Source: Gorillibacterium timonense
Lineage (GTDB): Bacteria > Bacillota > Bacilli > Paenibacillales > NBRC-103111
Length of the DNA: 64,000 nt
Assembly: GCF_001457415.1 (NCBI RefSeq)
Contig: NZ_LN881723.1
Span: forward strand, 839,246-903,245
Direction of reading: 5' to 3'
Position 1 is the first letter of the stretch. Every line of letters starts with the position of its first letter. The translations under genes and the position numbers were made by a program. Under the pieces are notes generated by a model. It saw only the letters and a list, made by a program, of their open reading frames with translations, was not told the DNA's origin and ran no database searches. This document shows, one piece after another, positions 53,074 to 62,243 of this stretch.

Positions 53074-54375
53074 ATGAATCCGCAGGCCGCACAGTTGAAC
53101 GATACGATCCGCGATGGCAATCCCCATGTTTACGAGATGCTGTCGGATTTGGGTCGAGCGATTTATTTTCCCAAGCTGGGAATTCTGAGCCAGTCGGCTG
53201 AAGCGAAGGCAAAAGCAGGCAAATACAACGCCACGATCGGAACCGCTCTTGAAGGCGGCAAGGCGATGCATCTCGGAGTCATTCAGGATACCCTCTCCGC
53301 TTATGACCCGAAAGACTTGTACGATTACGCCCCCGCCTCTGGGAAGCCGGAGCTGAGAGAAGCCTGGAAGAAGAAAATGGTCGCCGATAACCCCTCGATG
53401 GAGGGAAAATCCTTCAGTCATCCGATTGTTACCAATGCGCTGACCCATGGGCTCAGCATCGTCGCCGACCTGTTCGCCGGCCCCGGAGATGCGGTGATCA
53501 TCCCCGACAAAAATTGGGAAAATTACGAGCTGACCTTCGGAATCCGACGCGGCGCCGATATGATGGAATATCCACTCTATAACGCGGATAATCGCTTCAA
53601 CGCGGAAGGCTTGAAGGAAGCCATCCTTGCGGCCAAGCCATCCGGCAAGGCCATTGTGGTGTTGAACTTCCCGAACAATCCGACCGGATATACGCCGGGA
53701 GCCGAGGAGGGCCGGACCATCGTAGAGGCGGTGAAGGCAGGAGCCGAGGCAGGAATCAACGTCGTGGTAGTCACCGATGACGCTTACTTCGGCCTTTTCT
53801 TCGAGGATTCTCTCCACGAATCCATCTTCGGTCAGCTATGCGGCCTGCATCCACGCATTCTCCCTATTAAGATCGACGGAGCGACCAAGGAAGAGTATGT
53901 ATGGGGCTTCCGGGTCGGATTCATTACCTACGGCAGCGACAATCGGGATGTACTGGCGGCGCTTGAGCAAAAGACGATGGGCATCATTCGCGCCACCATC
54001 TCGAGCGGTCCTCACCCTTCTCAAACCTTCGTTCTGCATGCGTTAAAAGCCCCCGGCTTTGAGGAGCAGCGGAAACAAAAGTTCGAGGTGATGAAAGGGC
54101 GCGCCAACCGTGTGAAAGAGGTGCTGGACTGCGGCAAATATGCCGAGGAATGGGACTACTATCCGTTCAATTCCGGCTATTTCATGTGCCTCAAGCTGAA
54201 GAAGGTTTCCGCCGAGCCGCTTCGCCAGCTTCTTCTTGAGAAGTACGGAATCGGCACCATCGCCCTTGGTGATACCGACCTCCGCGTAGCCTTCTCCTGC
54301 ATCGAAGAGAGCGGGATCAGCGAATTGTTCGACCTGATCCATCAAGCCGCTTTGGAGCTCGAAGCCGCCAACTAA
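53074..54375 (+). CDS. PLP-dependent aminotransferase, class I/II fold
   Basis: This 433-residue aminotransferase has family blocks NALTHGLSIVADLFAGPGDA, IPDKNWENYEL, VLNFPNNPTGYTP, VVVTDDAYFGLFFED and the PLP-lysine region KIDGATKEEYVWGFRVGFI. FNSGYFMCLKL and DLRVAFSCIEESGI follow. Substrate is not determined; the aromatic/aspartate and alanine branches are possible. The ATG at 53074 follows AAGGAAGGA. A clear promoter lies upstream and a bidirectional terminator downstream, so it is monocistronic. Confidence 0.88.
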   Translation: MNPQAAQLNDTIRDGNPHVYEMLSDLGRAIYFPKLGILSQSAEAKAKAGKYNATIGTALEGGKAMHLGVIQDTLSAYDPKDLYDYAPASGKPELREAWKKKMVADNPSMEGKSFSHPIVTNALTHGLSIVADLFAGPGDAVIIPDKNWENYELTFGIRRGADMMEYPLYNADNRFNAEGLKEAILAAKPSGKAIVVLNFPNNPTGYTPGAEEGRTIVEAVKAGAEAGINVVVVTDDAYFGLFFEDSLHESIFGQLCGLHPRILPIKIDGATKEEYVWGFRVGFITYGSDNRDVLAALEQKTMGIIRATISSGPHPSQTFVLHALKAPGFEEQRKQKFEVMKGRANRVKEVLDCGKYAEEWDYYPFNSGYFMCLKLKKVSAEPLRQLLLEKYGIGTIALGDTDLRVAFSCIEESGISELFDLIHQAALELEAAN

Positions 54376-54425
54376 TCCCAAAAAGCTCGTGACCATGTAT
54401 TGATGGGGTCACGAGCTTTTTATTT
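54376..54425. terminator. Bidirectional terminator
   Basis: A perfect 14-bp stem (54381-54394 with 54407-54420) has T runs on both strands. It ends the plus-strand aminotransferase transcript and the minus-strand CorA-like transcript. Confidence 0.92.
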
Positions 54426-54471
54426 TCAGAGCCGCTTATCGAGAATCAGCCCATTTTGAGTTGAAAGCTTA

Positions 54472-55923
54472 CTAAAACGATCCCGGCCGATTCTTTCTCC
54501 TCCAGATGCGGATTCTCCGATAGGTCATGCGGCAGCCGAGGACAAGCCCCGTCGCAATCCCCGTTATCGTCACAACCAGCGCGATGTATTGAAAGAGAGA
54601 ATAGCTCCTCAGCACACCCCAATCAATCTTCGGCCCCTTCAGGTCCTCGATCACCTGATTCATGCCGTAGATGCCGCTGATCACCGTATATACCGTGAAG
54701 ATCATGATCAAATTGCTCGTGCGTCGATCCGTGGTATCCGCCTGGTACTTGTACAGGTCGTTCAGAGTCTGCTTGACTTCCTCATATAGGCTGTTGTTGC
54801 CGAACAGTTTCCGCAGCTGGATGAAGATCTCTCGGCCCTGCGACTGAGTGACCAGCTCCAGGAAAAAATATTTCGACGAAAACTTGGTGATCTGTCCGAT
54901 CAGATCTTCGATGTCGTCGGGATTGCGGTCATACCGCACCGTGGAGTAGCAGTTGCTCAGCTTGAGCAGAACGATCTTGTGAAAGAGGTTAAGCAGCAGC
55001 CCGTAATAATATTCGCCGTACATCTGGTCAGCCAGCAGCTTCCGCATCTGCCCGCTTCGGCTCGTCAGGCAGCAGAAGGAGTTTTCGTCCATGACATAGA
55101 ACGTATTCGGCGCCCATCGCTCATACGCGTGCTTGTCGAGGTAAGCGTTGATGTAGGCCATATTGCTGGAGCTGACATTGGGCTTACCCGACAGATTTAA
55201 GCCGTCGATTCTCCCCGCCCGGTACAGATCCTCCCGATCGATCTCCGTCCCTTCCGGAAAGTTATAGAAGGCTTGAACATACATCCGTTCGTCCACAAAG
55301 AACGGCATCGTCTCAAAGTACGCCCCGGCCTGATCGGAATTATCCAGAAAGGGCAGAGTGCTCGCCGCTACAACTTTGAAGATGAAGTCCTCGACTTCTT
55401 TGTATTCGCGGCCGTCACACTCCACATAGGTCAAGTCATCCGGCAGGCTGATGTCCTGCAGAACACGAAACCGGTTGGCGAATTCCAGCGCTTCGGTATA
55501 GGTCAGCTTGTCGTTGGTGAGTTGAACGCGGACCGTGATGAAGCCGAGGGAAAACGGGCACAGAAACACATCCGCCGAAAGAATGCGAAACGGAGTCCGA
55601 TTATGCAGGCTTCTGAGCACGCCATCGATGTTCAATTTGCGGGAATACCGCTGAAAAGCATCCTCATCCTCCGCATGGGGGAAGAGCACATTATTGGTGA
55701 AGGGAAGGTAATAGCGCTCCATATTCCGGTGGGAGACGCGGAAATCGCCGTAGAATTCGCCTTCCAAATCGAGATTGTCCAGAAAAAACGGTTCATATCC
55801 GTCTTCCCTCAGCTTGCGCTTAAAAGCGGGTTGTGAGCGAGGGACGAGGGAAAAAGGGAAGATGAATTGCAGGAGCGCGTTTTCCAGTTGCTTTTCCCGC
55901 AGTACGGGCATATCCATAGCCAA
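54472..55923 (-). CDS. CorA-like membrane protein with GMN motif
   Basis: This 483-residue protein has a long soluble N-terminal domain (about 1-395) and two C-terminal helices (about 400-425 and 438-462). The first helix ends in the CorA-type pore signature, VYTVISGIYGMNQV. The N-terminal domain is not typical CorA and I do not recognise it in detail. The basic tail (RRIRIWRRKNRPGSF) would be cytoplasmic. A role in divalent-cation movement is inferred from the GMN motif only. Confidence 0.65.
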   Translation of the reverse strand: MAMDMPVLREKQLENALLQFIFPFSLVPRSQPAFKRKLREDGYEPFFLDNLDLEGEFYGDFRVSHRNMERYYLPFTNNVLFPHAEDEDAFQRYSRKLNIDGVLRSLHNRTPFRILSADVFLCPFSLGFITVRVQLTNDKLTYTEALEFANRFRVLQDISLPDDLTYVECDGREYKEVEDFIFKVVAASTLPFLDNSDQAGAYFETMPFFVDERMYVQAFYNFPEGTEIDREDLYRAGRIDGLNLSGKPNVSSSNMAYINAYLDKHAYERWAPNTFYVMDENSFCCLTSRSGQMRKLLADQMYGEYYYGLLLNLFHKIVLLKLSNCYSTVRYDRNPDDIEDLIGQITKFSSKYFFLELVTQSQGREIFIQLRKLFGNNSLYEEVKQTLNDLYKYQADTTDRRTSNLIMIFTVYTVISGIYGMNQVIEDLKGPKIDWGVLRSYSLFQYIALVVTITGIATGLVLGCRMTYRRIRIWRRKNRPGSF

Positions 55924-55939
55924 GCTCCTCCCCCTGTCA

Positions 55940-55973
55940 CATCAAGGATGAGATCTCTTCCGATTCCTTGATG
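55940..55973 (-). other. Stem-loop between the helicase and CorA-like genes
   Basis: CATCAAGGA (55940-55948) and TCCTTGATG (55965-55973) pair around 16 bases in the 58-base gap. No T run follows, so it is probably an mRNA-stability or read-through element. Confidence 0.4.
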
Positions 55974-55981
55974 CTCCGCCA

Positions 55982-57412
55982 TCAGGAGCGTTTATCCTGC
56001 TCCCGCTTTTCCTTCAGCCACTTCGGCGCTCCCTTGGACTTCCGGTCACGTTCGCGGCTGCTCTTCGCACGCGCCGATTCCGCCGCTTTGCCGGACTGCC
56101 CCTTCGGCTTCGCGGTAACAGCCGCCTTCGGCTTGTCTGCAGACGCTGCCGCCTTTCGCGGACTTGCTTGCGGGGATCGCGAAGCGCTCGGACCGGCCTT
56201 GACGGACTCCGCCGTGGTTTGCTCCGGCTTGTCAGATCGCACGGTCCCCTTGCCTCCTCTGCTCCCGCCGCGCATCTCAGCTGGGGCGAGTGCTTCTCCG
56301 CCGTACAGCTTGCGCTCCGTGAATGTGACTCCGAGCGCCTTCTCGAACTTGCGGATGATGAAGCGCTCCCGCTCCGTTAAGAGGGAGATAACGGTCCCGG
56401 TACGGCCCATCCGCCCCGTGCGTCCAGCGCGATGCACGTAATGCTCGGCATCGATCGGCAGATCGAAGTTGATGACATGCGTCACTCCGGGGAAATCCAG
56501 CCCTCGCGCCGCCACATCCGTCGCGAGCAGCAGCTGGAATCTCCCGTCGCGGAAGCCGCTCATCACCTTCGCGCGCTCTTGCTTCCCTGAGTCTCCGTAC
56601 AAAGCTTCTATCGATAGGCCGGTATATCGGATCTTGGCGGCCACCTCTGCGATGTCTTCCGTATCGCCGATAAAGACAATCGCCAGCTTTGGATTGAAGT
56701 GACGCACGACCCGGCGCAGCAGATTGATCTTGTCTCGGTCATCTCCGACGAGATAGAGATGCTCGAGAGTCGCGGCCGCTCTCTCCTCAGGTTTAATCGC
56801 TAGCTCCACCGGCTCCCGCATCCATTTGCCTGCCAGATTGCGAATTCCCGCCGTGATCGTCGCGGAGAAAAAGAGGATTTGGCGGTCGCGGAGCATGCTG
56901 CTTAGGATCTTGTCCACCTCAGCTTTGGAGCCGAGATCAAACACCTGGTCGACCTCATCGACAACAACCGCTTTCGCTTGATGCAAGCTCAATTTGCGCT
57001 TCGTAATCAGCTCGAGTACCCGTCCCGGCGTTCCGACAACCAACTGCGGATGAAGCTTCAGCTTCTCCAACTGCCGAGACAGCGAGGCCCCGCCGATCAA
57101 CTGCTGCACGCGGATATCCGTCCCAGCCGCCAGCTTCTCGGCTTCCTGGACAATCTGCATGCCAAGCTCGCGAGTCGGCACCAGAATGACCACCTGCACC
57201 GCCCGCTTGGCTTCCTCGAGCCGAGCCATCACCGGCAGCAGATAAGCGAGGGTCTTGCCGGTGCCCGTCTGCGACTGGGCGATGACATCCGAGCCGCCCA
57301 AAATGACAGGAATCGCTTCCTGCTGAACGGGGGTCGGTTCGGTGATTCCCGCCTCTCTCAGATTGTGGACAAACCGCTCCGGCAGCGGCCATTGTTCGAA
57401 GGTTGTCGTCAT
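55982..57412 (-). CDS. DEAD-box family ATP-dependent RNA helicase
   Basis: This 476-residue helicase has a Q motif (FEQWPLPERF through TPVQQEAIP), motif I AQSQTGTGKT, Ia PTRELG, Ib TPGR, motif III SATI, motif V ATDVAARGLD and motif VI HRAGRTGRMG. Motif II reads DEVD instead of DEAD. A 100-residue basic, Ala/Lys/Ser-rich tail, probably RNA-binding and disordered, follows the core. I prefer the ATG at 57412 over the ATG three codons upstream, which lies only 2 bases from the AAAGGAG; the frame also opens much further upstream. Confidence 0.93.
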   Translation of the reverse strand: MTTTFEQWPLPERFVHNLREAGITEPTPVQQEAIPVILGGSDVIAQSQTGTGKTLAYLLPVMARLEEAKRAVQVVILVPTRELGMQIVQEAEKLAAGTDIRVQQLIGGASLSRQLEKLKLHPQLVVGTPGRVLELITKRKLSLHQAKAVVVDEVDQVFDLGSKAEVDKILSSMLRDRQILFFSATITAGIRNLAGKWMREPVELAIKPEERAAATLEHLYLVGDDRDKINLLRRVVRHFNPKLAIVFIGDTEDIAEVAAKIRYTGLSIEALYGDSGKQERAKVMSGFRDGRFQLLLATDVAARGLDFPGVTHVINFDLPIDAEHYVHRAGRTGRMGRTGTVISLLTERERFIIRKFEKALGVTFTERKLYGGEALAPAEMRGGSRGGKGTVRSDKPEQTTAESVKAGPSASRSPQASPRKAAASADKPKAAVTAKPKGQSGKAAESARAKSSRERDRKSKGAPKWLKEKREQDKRS

Positions 57413-57576
57413 TACACGCATTACTCCTTTAATTGTCGTGGTTCTACATTCTCGGTCTATCATAGCATGAACGGCCGCGAGAGAGAAGAAAACGCCTAGG
57501 TAGCCGCTGTCTACTCCATCAGCAAGCATTCCCAGGCGATCCACATCAGTCGTCCCTTCTCCGTTCCGTTCGCTCC

Positions 57577-58488
57577 TTAGATTTGGCCGATCCAGTCCTC
57601 TTCGGCTGTACTCGCCCATTTCTCGCGGATATCCCGAATGATGCCAGGAGCGAGTGGTCCCTTCTCCAAAAGTTTGGCGTTCTGCACCCAGCGGTCCGGG
57701 TTGGTGGTTCCGACAATCGCCGTACAGACACCGCTCATGGAGAGCGTAAACCGGAGAGCGGTTGCCACGGCATCCTGCGGATGCTCCTGAAGGAAGCCGT
57801 AATCGAGTTTGCGGAGCCGCCTCCAATACTCGGTGGCGTACTCGTTTTGCGGCGGCTCCGAGCCGGATGCCCAGGCCACATTCGCAATCGGCCGCTTGGC
57901 GATGATCCCCATCTCCCGGTCCCGCGCCTCCGGCAGAACCAGATCGATTCCCCGCTGATCCGCCAGGTTAATGGAGGTTTGCAGAGAATCGAATTCACCG
58001 GTCCGGATCGCGTAGAGGGCGGCCTCGTTCTCCCCGCTGTACCCGATATAGCGGGTTTTCCCTGCTTCCTTGGCCCGCTTCAAGACCTCGATGACCTCTC
58101 CCCGTTTCAAAATCTCCTCCGAGCAGCTGTGAAGATGGATCAAGTCGACATAATCCGTCTTCAGCCGTTTCAAGCTGCGGTCGATGGACTCGGCAAGCAG
58201 CAAGGGATCCCAATCGTCATACTCCATGCCTGCGGCATGTCCGCATTTGGTGAACAAATAATAGTCCTTGCGCCGTCCCGCCACCGCAAGGCCGATCAGC
58301 TCCTCGCTATTCCCGTAGCATTCGGCTGTATCCATGACATTCAGACCGGCGTCAAGCGCGCTGCCGAGCAGACGGTCCATCGTCTTAAGCGCTTCCGGGT
58401 CATGAGGCTGCAACGATCGAATCTCCGCGCCGCCAAACCCCAAAACGCTGACGTTCATATCCGTTTTGCCGAATTTTCTCTTTTCCAT
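57577..58488 (-). CDS. Aldo/keto reductase
   Basis: This 303-residue NADPH-dependent oxidoreductase with a TIM barrel has the catalytic tetrad visible: Asp and Tyr in MDTAECYGNSEELIG, Lys in YLFTKCGHAA and His in DLIHLHSCSEEIL. The opening KFGKTDMNVSVLGFGGAEIR is typical of the AKR family. Length and arrangement are normal; the substrate is unknown. It is divergent from the HAD phosphatase gene. Confidence 0.92.
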   Translation of the reverse strand: MEKRKFGKTDMNVSVLGFGGAEIRSLQPHDPEALKTMDRLLGSALDAGLNVMDTAECYGNSEELIGLAVAGRRKDYYLFTKCGHAAGMEYDDWDPLLLAESIDRSLKRLKTDYVDLIHLHSCSEEILKRGEVIEVLKRAKEAGKTRYIGYSGENEAALYAIRTGEFDSLQTSINLADQRGIDLVLPEARDREMGIIAKRPIANVAWASGSEPPQNEYATEYWRRLRKLDYGFLQEHPQDAVATALRFTLSMSGVCTAIVGTTNPDRWVQNAKLLEKGPLAPGIIRDIREKWASTAEEDWIGQI

Positions 58489-58693
58489 TGCTGATACCTC
58501 CTCTGTGTAGGGATGTCCATGTTTGCATGGTGCAATTAACCCCCTACCTATTTACCCGGAATCCGGCCGTTGACTCCAGTTTACCGTTTGCCTTCGCATG
58601 TTGCAAAAAGGGAGATAGCCTGCCTGCATCCGTTCTGGTATTATGGAAAAGATAGTCAGATATTCTTACTCCATGTGAAAAAGAGGTCTTCCT

Positions 58694-59473
58694 ATGCCCG
58701 GATACATCATCGATTTGGACGGCACGCTGTACGCCGGAACGAATCCGATCCCCCAGGCGGCTCCGTTCATCGATTCGCTGCGCAGAGCCGGCTCACCTTA
58801 TCTCTTCGTCACCAACAATTCCTCCCGGACACCGGATGAAGTAGCTCGTCATCTCCGCGAGATCGCGGGCATCCCTGCCGCTGCGGAAGACGTGCTGACC
58901 TCCGCTCAAGCGGCTGCGCGTTATCAGGCCGATGCCGCCCCCGGAAGCCGCGTCTACGCCATCGGAGAGCAGGGGCTGCGGCAGGCGCTTGCGAAAGCCG
59001 GGCTTCACCTCGTTGAAGGTCCCGACGATAAACCGGACGCGGTCATCCAGGGAATCGACCGCTCCTTCACGTATGCCAAGCTGTTTTCCGCCAGCCGGGC
59101 GATTCTCGGTGGTGCCGCCTTTATCGCCACCAACTCCGATCTACAGCTTCCGACAGAGCAAGGGCTGACTCCCGGCTCCGGTTCGCTCTCATTAGCCATC
59201 CGAGCCGCTTCCGGTGTGGAGCCGGTTTGGATCGGCAAACCGTCGCCGATCATCATGAACTATGCGATCGAGCGGCTTGGTCTTCCCGCCGATGAGATCT
59301 GGGTCGTAGGCGACAACCTGCGCACCGACATCGCAGGAGGAATCGCGGCCGGATGCCGCACTGCCTGGGTACTGACAGGGATCGCGCAAGACGTTGATCC
59401 GGAAGAGCAGATCCGGATAACCAGCATCAAGCCGGAGCTCGTTCTCCGCCATCTGCTGGATTGGCCGGCTTGA
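58694..59473 (+). CDS. HAD-superfamily hydrolase, NagD/YutF type
   Basis: This 259-residue phosphatase has motif I IIDLDGTLYAG, motif II LFVTNNSSRTP, motif III Lys in IGKPSPIIMNYA and motif IV VVGDNLRTDIAGG, with the C2 cap typical of NagD. These enzymes act on sugar phosphates, nucleotides or p-nitrophenyl phosphate. The ribosome site is AGAGGT. The Yip1-like gene follows 34 bases later. Confidence 0.9.
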   Translation: MPGYIIDLDGTLYAGTNPIPQAAPFIDSLRRAGSPYLFVTNNSSRTPDEVARHLREIAGIPAAAEDVLTSAQAAARYQADAAPGSRVYAIGEQGLRQALAKAGLHLVEGPDDKPDAVIQGIDRSFTYAKLFSASRAILGGAAFIATNSDLQLPTEQGLTPGSGSLSLAIRAASGVEPVWIGKPSPIIMNYAIERLGLPADEIWVVGDNLRTDIAGGIAAGCRTAWVLTGIAQDVDPEEQIRITSIKPELVLRHLLDWPA

Positions 59474-59507
59474 TGAGCATACCTTTTCCTAGAAATGAGG
59501 ATTTTAT

Positions 59508-60104
59508 ATGGATTGGCTTTCCATCTGGATTCATCCCCGCCAGGTAACCGAACGGGCGCTTCAAAAAGGCTACGGTCGGCACATCCTCTGGCTGATCATT
59601 CTCGGCAATTTCGCTCAGACCGCAACAAGAGAAGCCAACCGAAACCTAGGTGATGACCATTCGACGGGGTATGTCCTCTTTGCCATCCTGATCGCCGCTC
59701 TGATCAGTGTACCGCTTACGCTCTATATCGTCGCTCCGCTGTTGCGTTGGACAGGATCGTGGTTAGGCGGACAGGGAGACACCGACGACATTCGAATCGC
59801 GTTCGCGTATGGGTCCATCCCGATGATTTGGACTTTGCCGGTGCTGCTTGCTGACTATGCCCTTCTCGGCGAGAAGATGTTTCAGAGTTCGCTGACGATG
59901 CCCACTGAGCCTTTTGCGCTCATGGTCTTTTTGCTTCTGACGATCCTGAAGGTGATCATGGTCGTCTGGGGAATCGTCGTATTTCTGAACGCCATTGCGG
60001 CAGCTCATCGATTTTCCGGTGGGAGGGCCCTGCTATGCTGTATCATTCCCGGCTTTATACTCATCCTGGTGGTCATTCTGCTCACCGTCGTCGCTTCACT
60101 CTGA
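59508..60104 (+). CDS. Yip1 family membrane protein
   Basis: This 198-residue protein opens MDWLSIWIHPRQVTERALQK, the usual start of bacterial YIP1 proteins. Five predicted helices follow at about 28-42, 55-80, 100-122, 140-165 and 170-195. The function of bacterial members is unknown. It probably shares a transcript with the HAD gene. Confidence 0.8.
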   Translation: MDWLSIWIHPRQVTERALQKGYGRHILWLIILGNFAQTATREANRNLGDDHSTGYVLFAILIAALISVPLTLYIVAPLLRWTGSWLGGQGDTDDIRIAFAYGSIPMIWTLPVLLADYALLGEKMFQSSLTMPTEPFALMVFLLLTILKVIMVVWGIVVFLNAIAAAHRFSGGRALLCCIIPGFILILVVILLTVVASL

Positions 60105-60188
60105 CCGTCCCCTCACTCTACCCTTGCCAATCGCGCCAATCCGTAACCAGATTGCCTTTTTTTCATATAAAGATGGAAATTGAACTCA

Positions 60189-60218
60189 TTGCCCATTTCC
60201 GCCTCTATCGCCTATAAT
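60189..60218 (+). promoter_or_regulatory. Promoter of the LysR gene
   Basis: TTGCCC (60189-60194), an 18-base spacer and TATAAT (60213-60218). The following AT-rich 60230-60275 stretch contains ATAATNNNNAATTAT-like dyads where a LysR protein could bind its own leader. Confidence 0.5.
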
Positions 60219-60294
60219 ACATATAACGAAAAGAATTATTTATGGCGAACAAAAACATAATAATCAATAATTATAGGCTAAGGGAGGCTACCCT

Positions 60295-61197
60295 TTGAAC
60301 ATCAATCAGCTTGAAACCCTCATCACCATCTCCAAAACCATGAGCTTCCGCAAGGCGGGCGAGCTGCTCAACCTGACCCAGCCAGCCGTGTCCGCCCAGA
60401 TCAAGAGCCTCGAGGACGAGTTCGGGACGGTTCTGGTCGACCGCAACCAACCTGTCACCTTAACGGACAGCGGCCGGGTATTCCTGGAGCATGCTTACCG
60501 CATTCTTCACACCGTCGAAGATCTCAAGCAGCGCCTCGCCGATATGGAGAATACGCCTCAAGGAAACATCAGCGTAGGCACGACCGCCTCCATTGCCGTG
60601 CAGATTCTGCCGCGCGTGCTCTCGTATTTTCAAAACCAATATCCGCTCATCAAGCCCTCCATTCACTCGATGACGTCCTCGCAGATTTTGAGTGCAGTGG
60701 AGAACGGCAGCGTGGATATCGGCATTTCCTATCTTTTTGACAAGAGCTCCACGGTAGAATCGTCTGTGCTCTATTATGATACCTTCGAGCTCGTCGTATC
60801 ACCGAATCACCCGCTCGCTTCGGTCGGCCATGCGACCGCCAACGATCTGCATCACCTTCCGCTCATCCTGATGACTCCGGGTACGGCGGTCCGCCGCTTC
60901 ACCGACAAGCTGTTCCGGGAGCTGGAGATCAATCCGCAAGTCGTCATGGAGCTGTCCAGCAGCGAGGAAGTCAAGCGCGTCGTCGAGCTGAACCTGGGAG
61001 CCGCCATCATTGCCAAAAATACCGTCAGCAATGAGCTGAGAATGGGCACACTTCGCCTCGTCAACTTGGACGAGATTGAAACGAGTCAGCCGGTTGTGGT
61101 GATGTACAAAACCGGGCGCTACCTCAGCTCCGCCATGCTGCAGTTCCTGAATGACCTGAAGGGCATGCCGCAAACGCAGTTTCTCGGCAGCGAATAA
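60295..61197 (+). CDS. LysR family transcriptional regulator
   Basis: This 300-residue regulator has an N-terminal winged helix (1-60) with NINQLETLITISKTMSFRKA and LNLTQPAVSAQIKSLEDEFG. A type II periplasmic-binding-like effector domain (about 90-290) follows. The start is TTG at 60295 after AAGGGAGG. It stands immediately upstream of the histidinol-phosphatase gene on the same strand. The effector is unknown. Confidence 0.92.
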   Translation: MNINQLETLITISKTMSFRKAGELLNLTQPAVSAQIKSLEDEFGTVLVDRNQPVTLTDSGRVFLEHAYRILHTVEDLKQRLADMENTPQGNISVGTTASIAVQILPRVLSYFQNQYPLIKPSIHSMTSSQILSAVENGSVDIGISYLFDKSSTVESSVLYYDTFELVVSPNHPLASVGHATANDLHHLPLILMTPGTAVRRFTDKLFRELEINPQVVMELSSSEEVKRVVELNLGAAIIAKNTVSNELRMGTLRLVNLDEIETSQPVVVMYKTGRYLSSAMLQFLNDLKGMPQTQFLGSE

Positions 61198-61211
61198 GGA
61201 GGAATCGGCTT

Positions 61212-62021
61212 TTGAAATTTGATATGCACACTCACCATGAACGCTGCGGACATGCGGACAACCAGATTCGTGCCTATATCGAATCGGCGATCGAGAAGGG
61301 CTTTGACGTCATCGGGATCTCGGATCACTCCCCGTACTTCAGCCGCGAAGAGGATCAACCGGAACCGCTGATCGCCATGGCCAAGAGCCAATTCACTTCC
61401 TATATATCGGAAGTCTTGAAGCTGAAGGAAGAATATCGCGGCAAGATCGACGTTCTTCTCGGTGTGGAATCCGATTACTACCCCCGCTTCGCGGATATCT
61501 ACCGAGAAGCCTTCGCTCCGTATCCGTTCGATTACATCATCGGTTCGGTGCACCAAACCTCAAACAAAGTCAGCATCTTCAACCGGACCCGCTGGCGGGG
61601 CTTGTCCGAGTTTGAGAAGGTGCAGGCCAAGGACGATTACTATCGGCTGATCCGCCAGTCCGCCGAAAGCGGCATGTTTCAAATCCTCGGCCATATCGAC
61701 GCAATGAAAGGCAACTACCCGGAATTCTCGGCGATTCCGTTCAAGGCGCTGGAGGAGACGCTCGCTGCCATCGGCGATACCGGCGTTGCCATCGAAATCA
61801 ACACCTCCGGTAAGACGAAGCTATCCGGCGGCTGGTATCCCTCCGACGAAATCCTGGAACGCGCCCTCTATTACCGCATCCCGATTACATTCGGCTCGGA
61901 TGCCCACACCCCATCGCGAGTCGGCGACGAGTTTGAGCAGGTTCAGCAGAAGCTGCGGGAAATCGGCTTCAAGGAATGGGTTTACTTCAAGCAAAAGGTC
62001 ATGCAGCGCGTCCCGCTTTAA
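61212..62021 (+). CDS. hisJ: Histidinol-phosphatase, PHP family
   Basis: This 269-residue metal-dependent phosphatase dephosphorylates histidinol phosphate in histidine synthesis. PHP motifs are MHTHHERCGHADNQIR, ISDHSPYFSRE, LLGVESDYYP, IIGSVHQTS, ILGHIDAMKGNYP, EINTSG and FGSDAHTPSRVG. The start is TTG at 61212 with AAGGAGG overlapping the LysR stop. It is not in a his operon here. Confidence 0.9.
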   Translation: MKFDMHTHHERCGHADNQIRAYIESAIEKGFDVIGISDHSPYFSREEDQPEPLIAMAKSQFTSYISEVLKLKEEYRGKIDVLLGVESDYYPRFADIYREAFAPYPFDYIIGSVHQTSNKVSIFNRTRWRGLSEFEKVQAKDDYYRLIRQSAESGMFQILGHIDAMKGNYPEFSAIPFKALEETLAAIGDTGVAIEINTSGKTKLSGGWYPSDEILERALYYRIPITFGSDAHTPSRVGDEFEQVQQKLREIGFKEWVYFKQKVMQRVPL

Positions 62022-62102
62022 TCAGAGTTAGCCCATCACTGACGCCATTCGTTCCATTTGGTAACCGGAAGATGTGAATCGTGGATCGAAACTGATTTAT
62101 CG

Positions 62103-62131
62103 AAAAAGAGCTTCGGCATTGGCCGAAGCTC
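62103..62131 (-). terminator. Terminator of the acyl-CoA-ligase operon
   Basis: GAGCTTCGGC (62108-62117) pairs with GCCGAAGCTC (62122-62131) around a 4-base loop. On the minus strand five T follow. It is 110 bases past the ligase stop. Confidence 0.85.
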
Positions 62132-62243
62132 CTTCGCATCGCAGTCACTTATTCGAAAGCGGGTCTCAGCCCAGGCTGAGTATCGTCTCCTCGATTCCCC
62201 ACTTTCCGCCACCCACGCTCTTCCTCAGCTCGTTCTCCATCCG

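Noticed and set aside
57583..58494. A 303-codon frame exactly opposite the aldo/keto reductase
   Set aside because: The reductase has its full catalytic tetrad; the opposite frame has no family signal.
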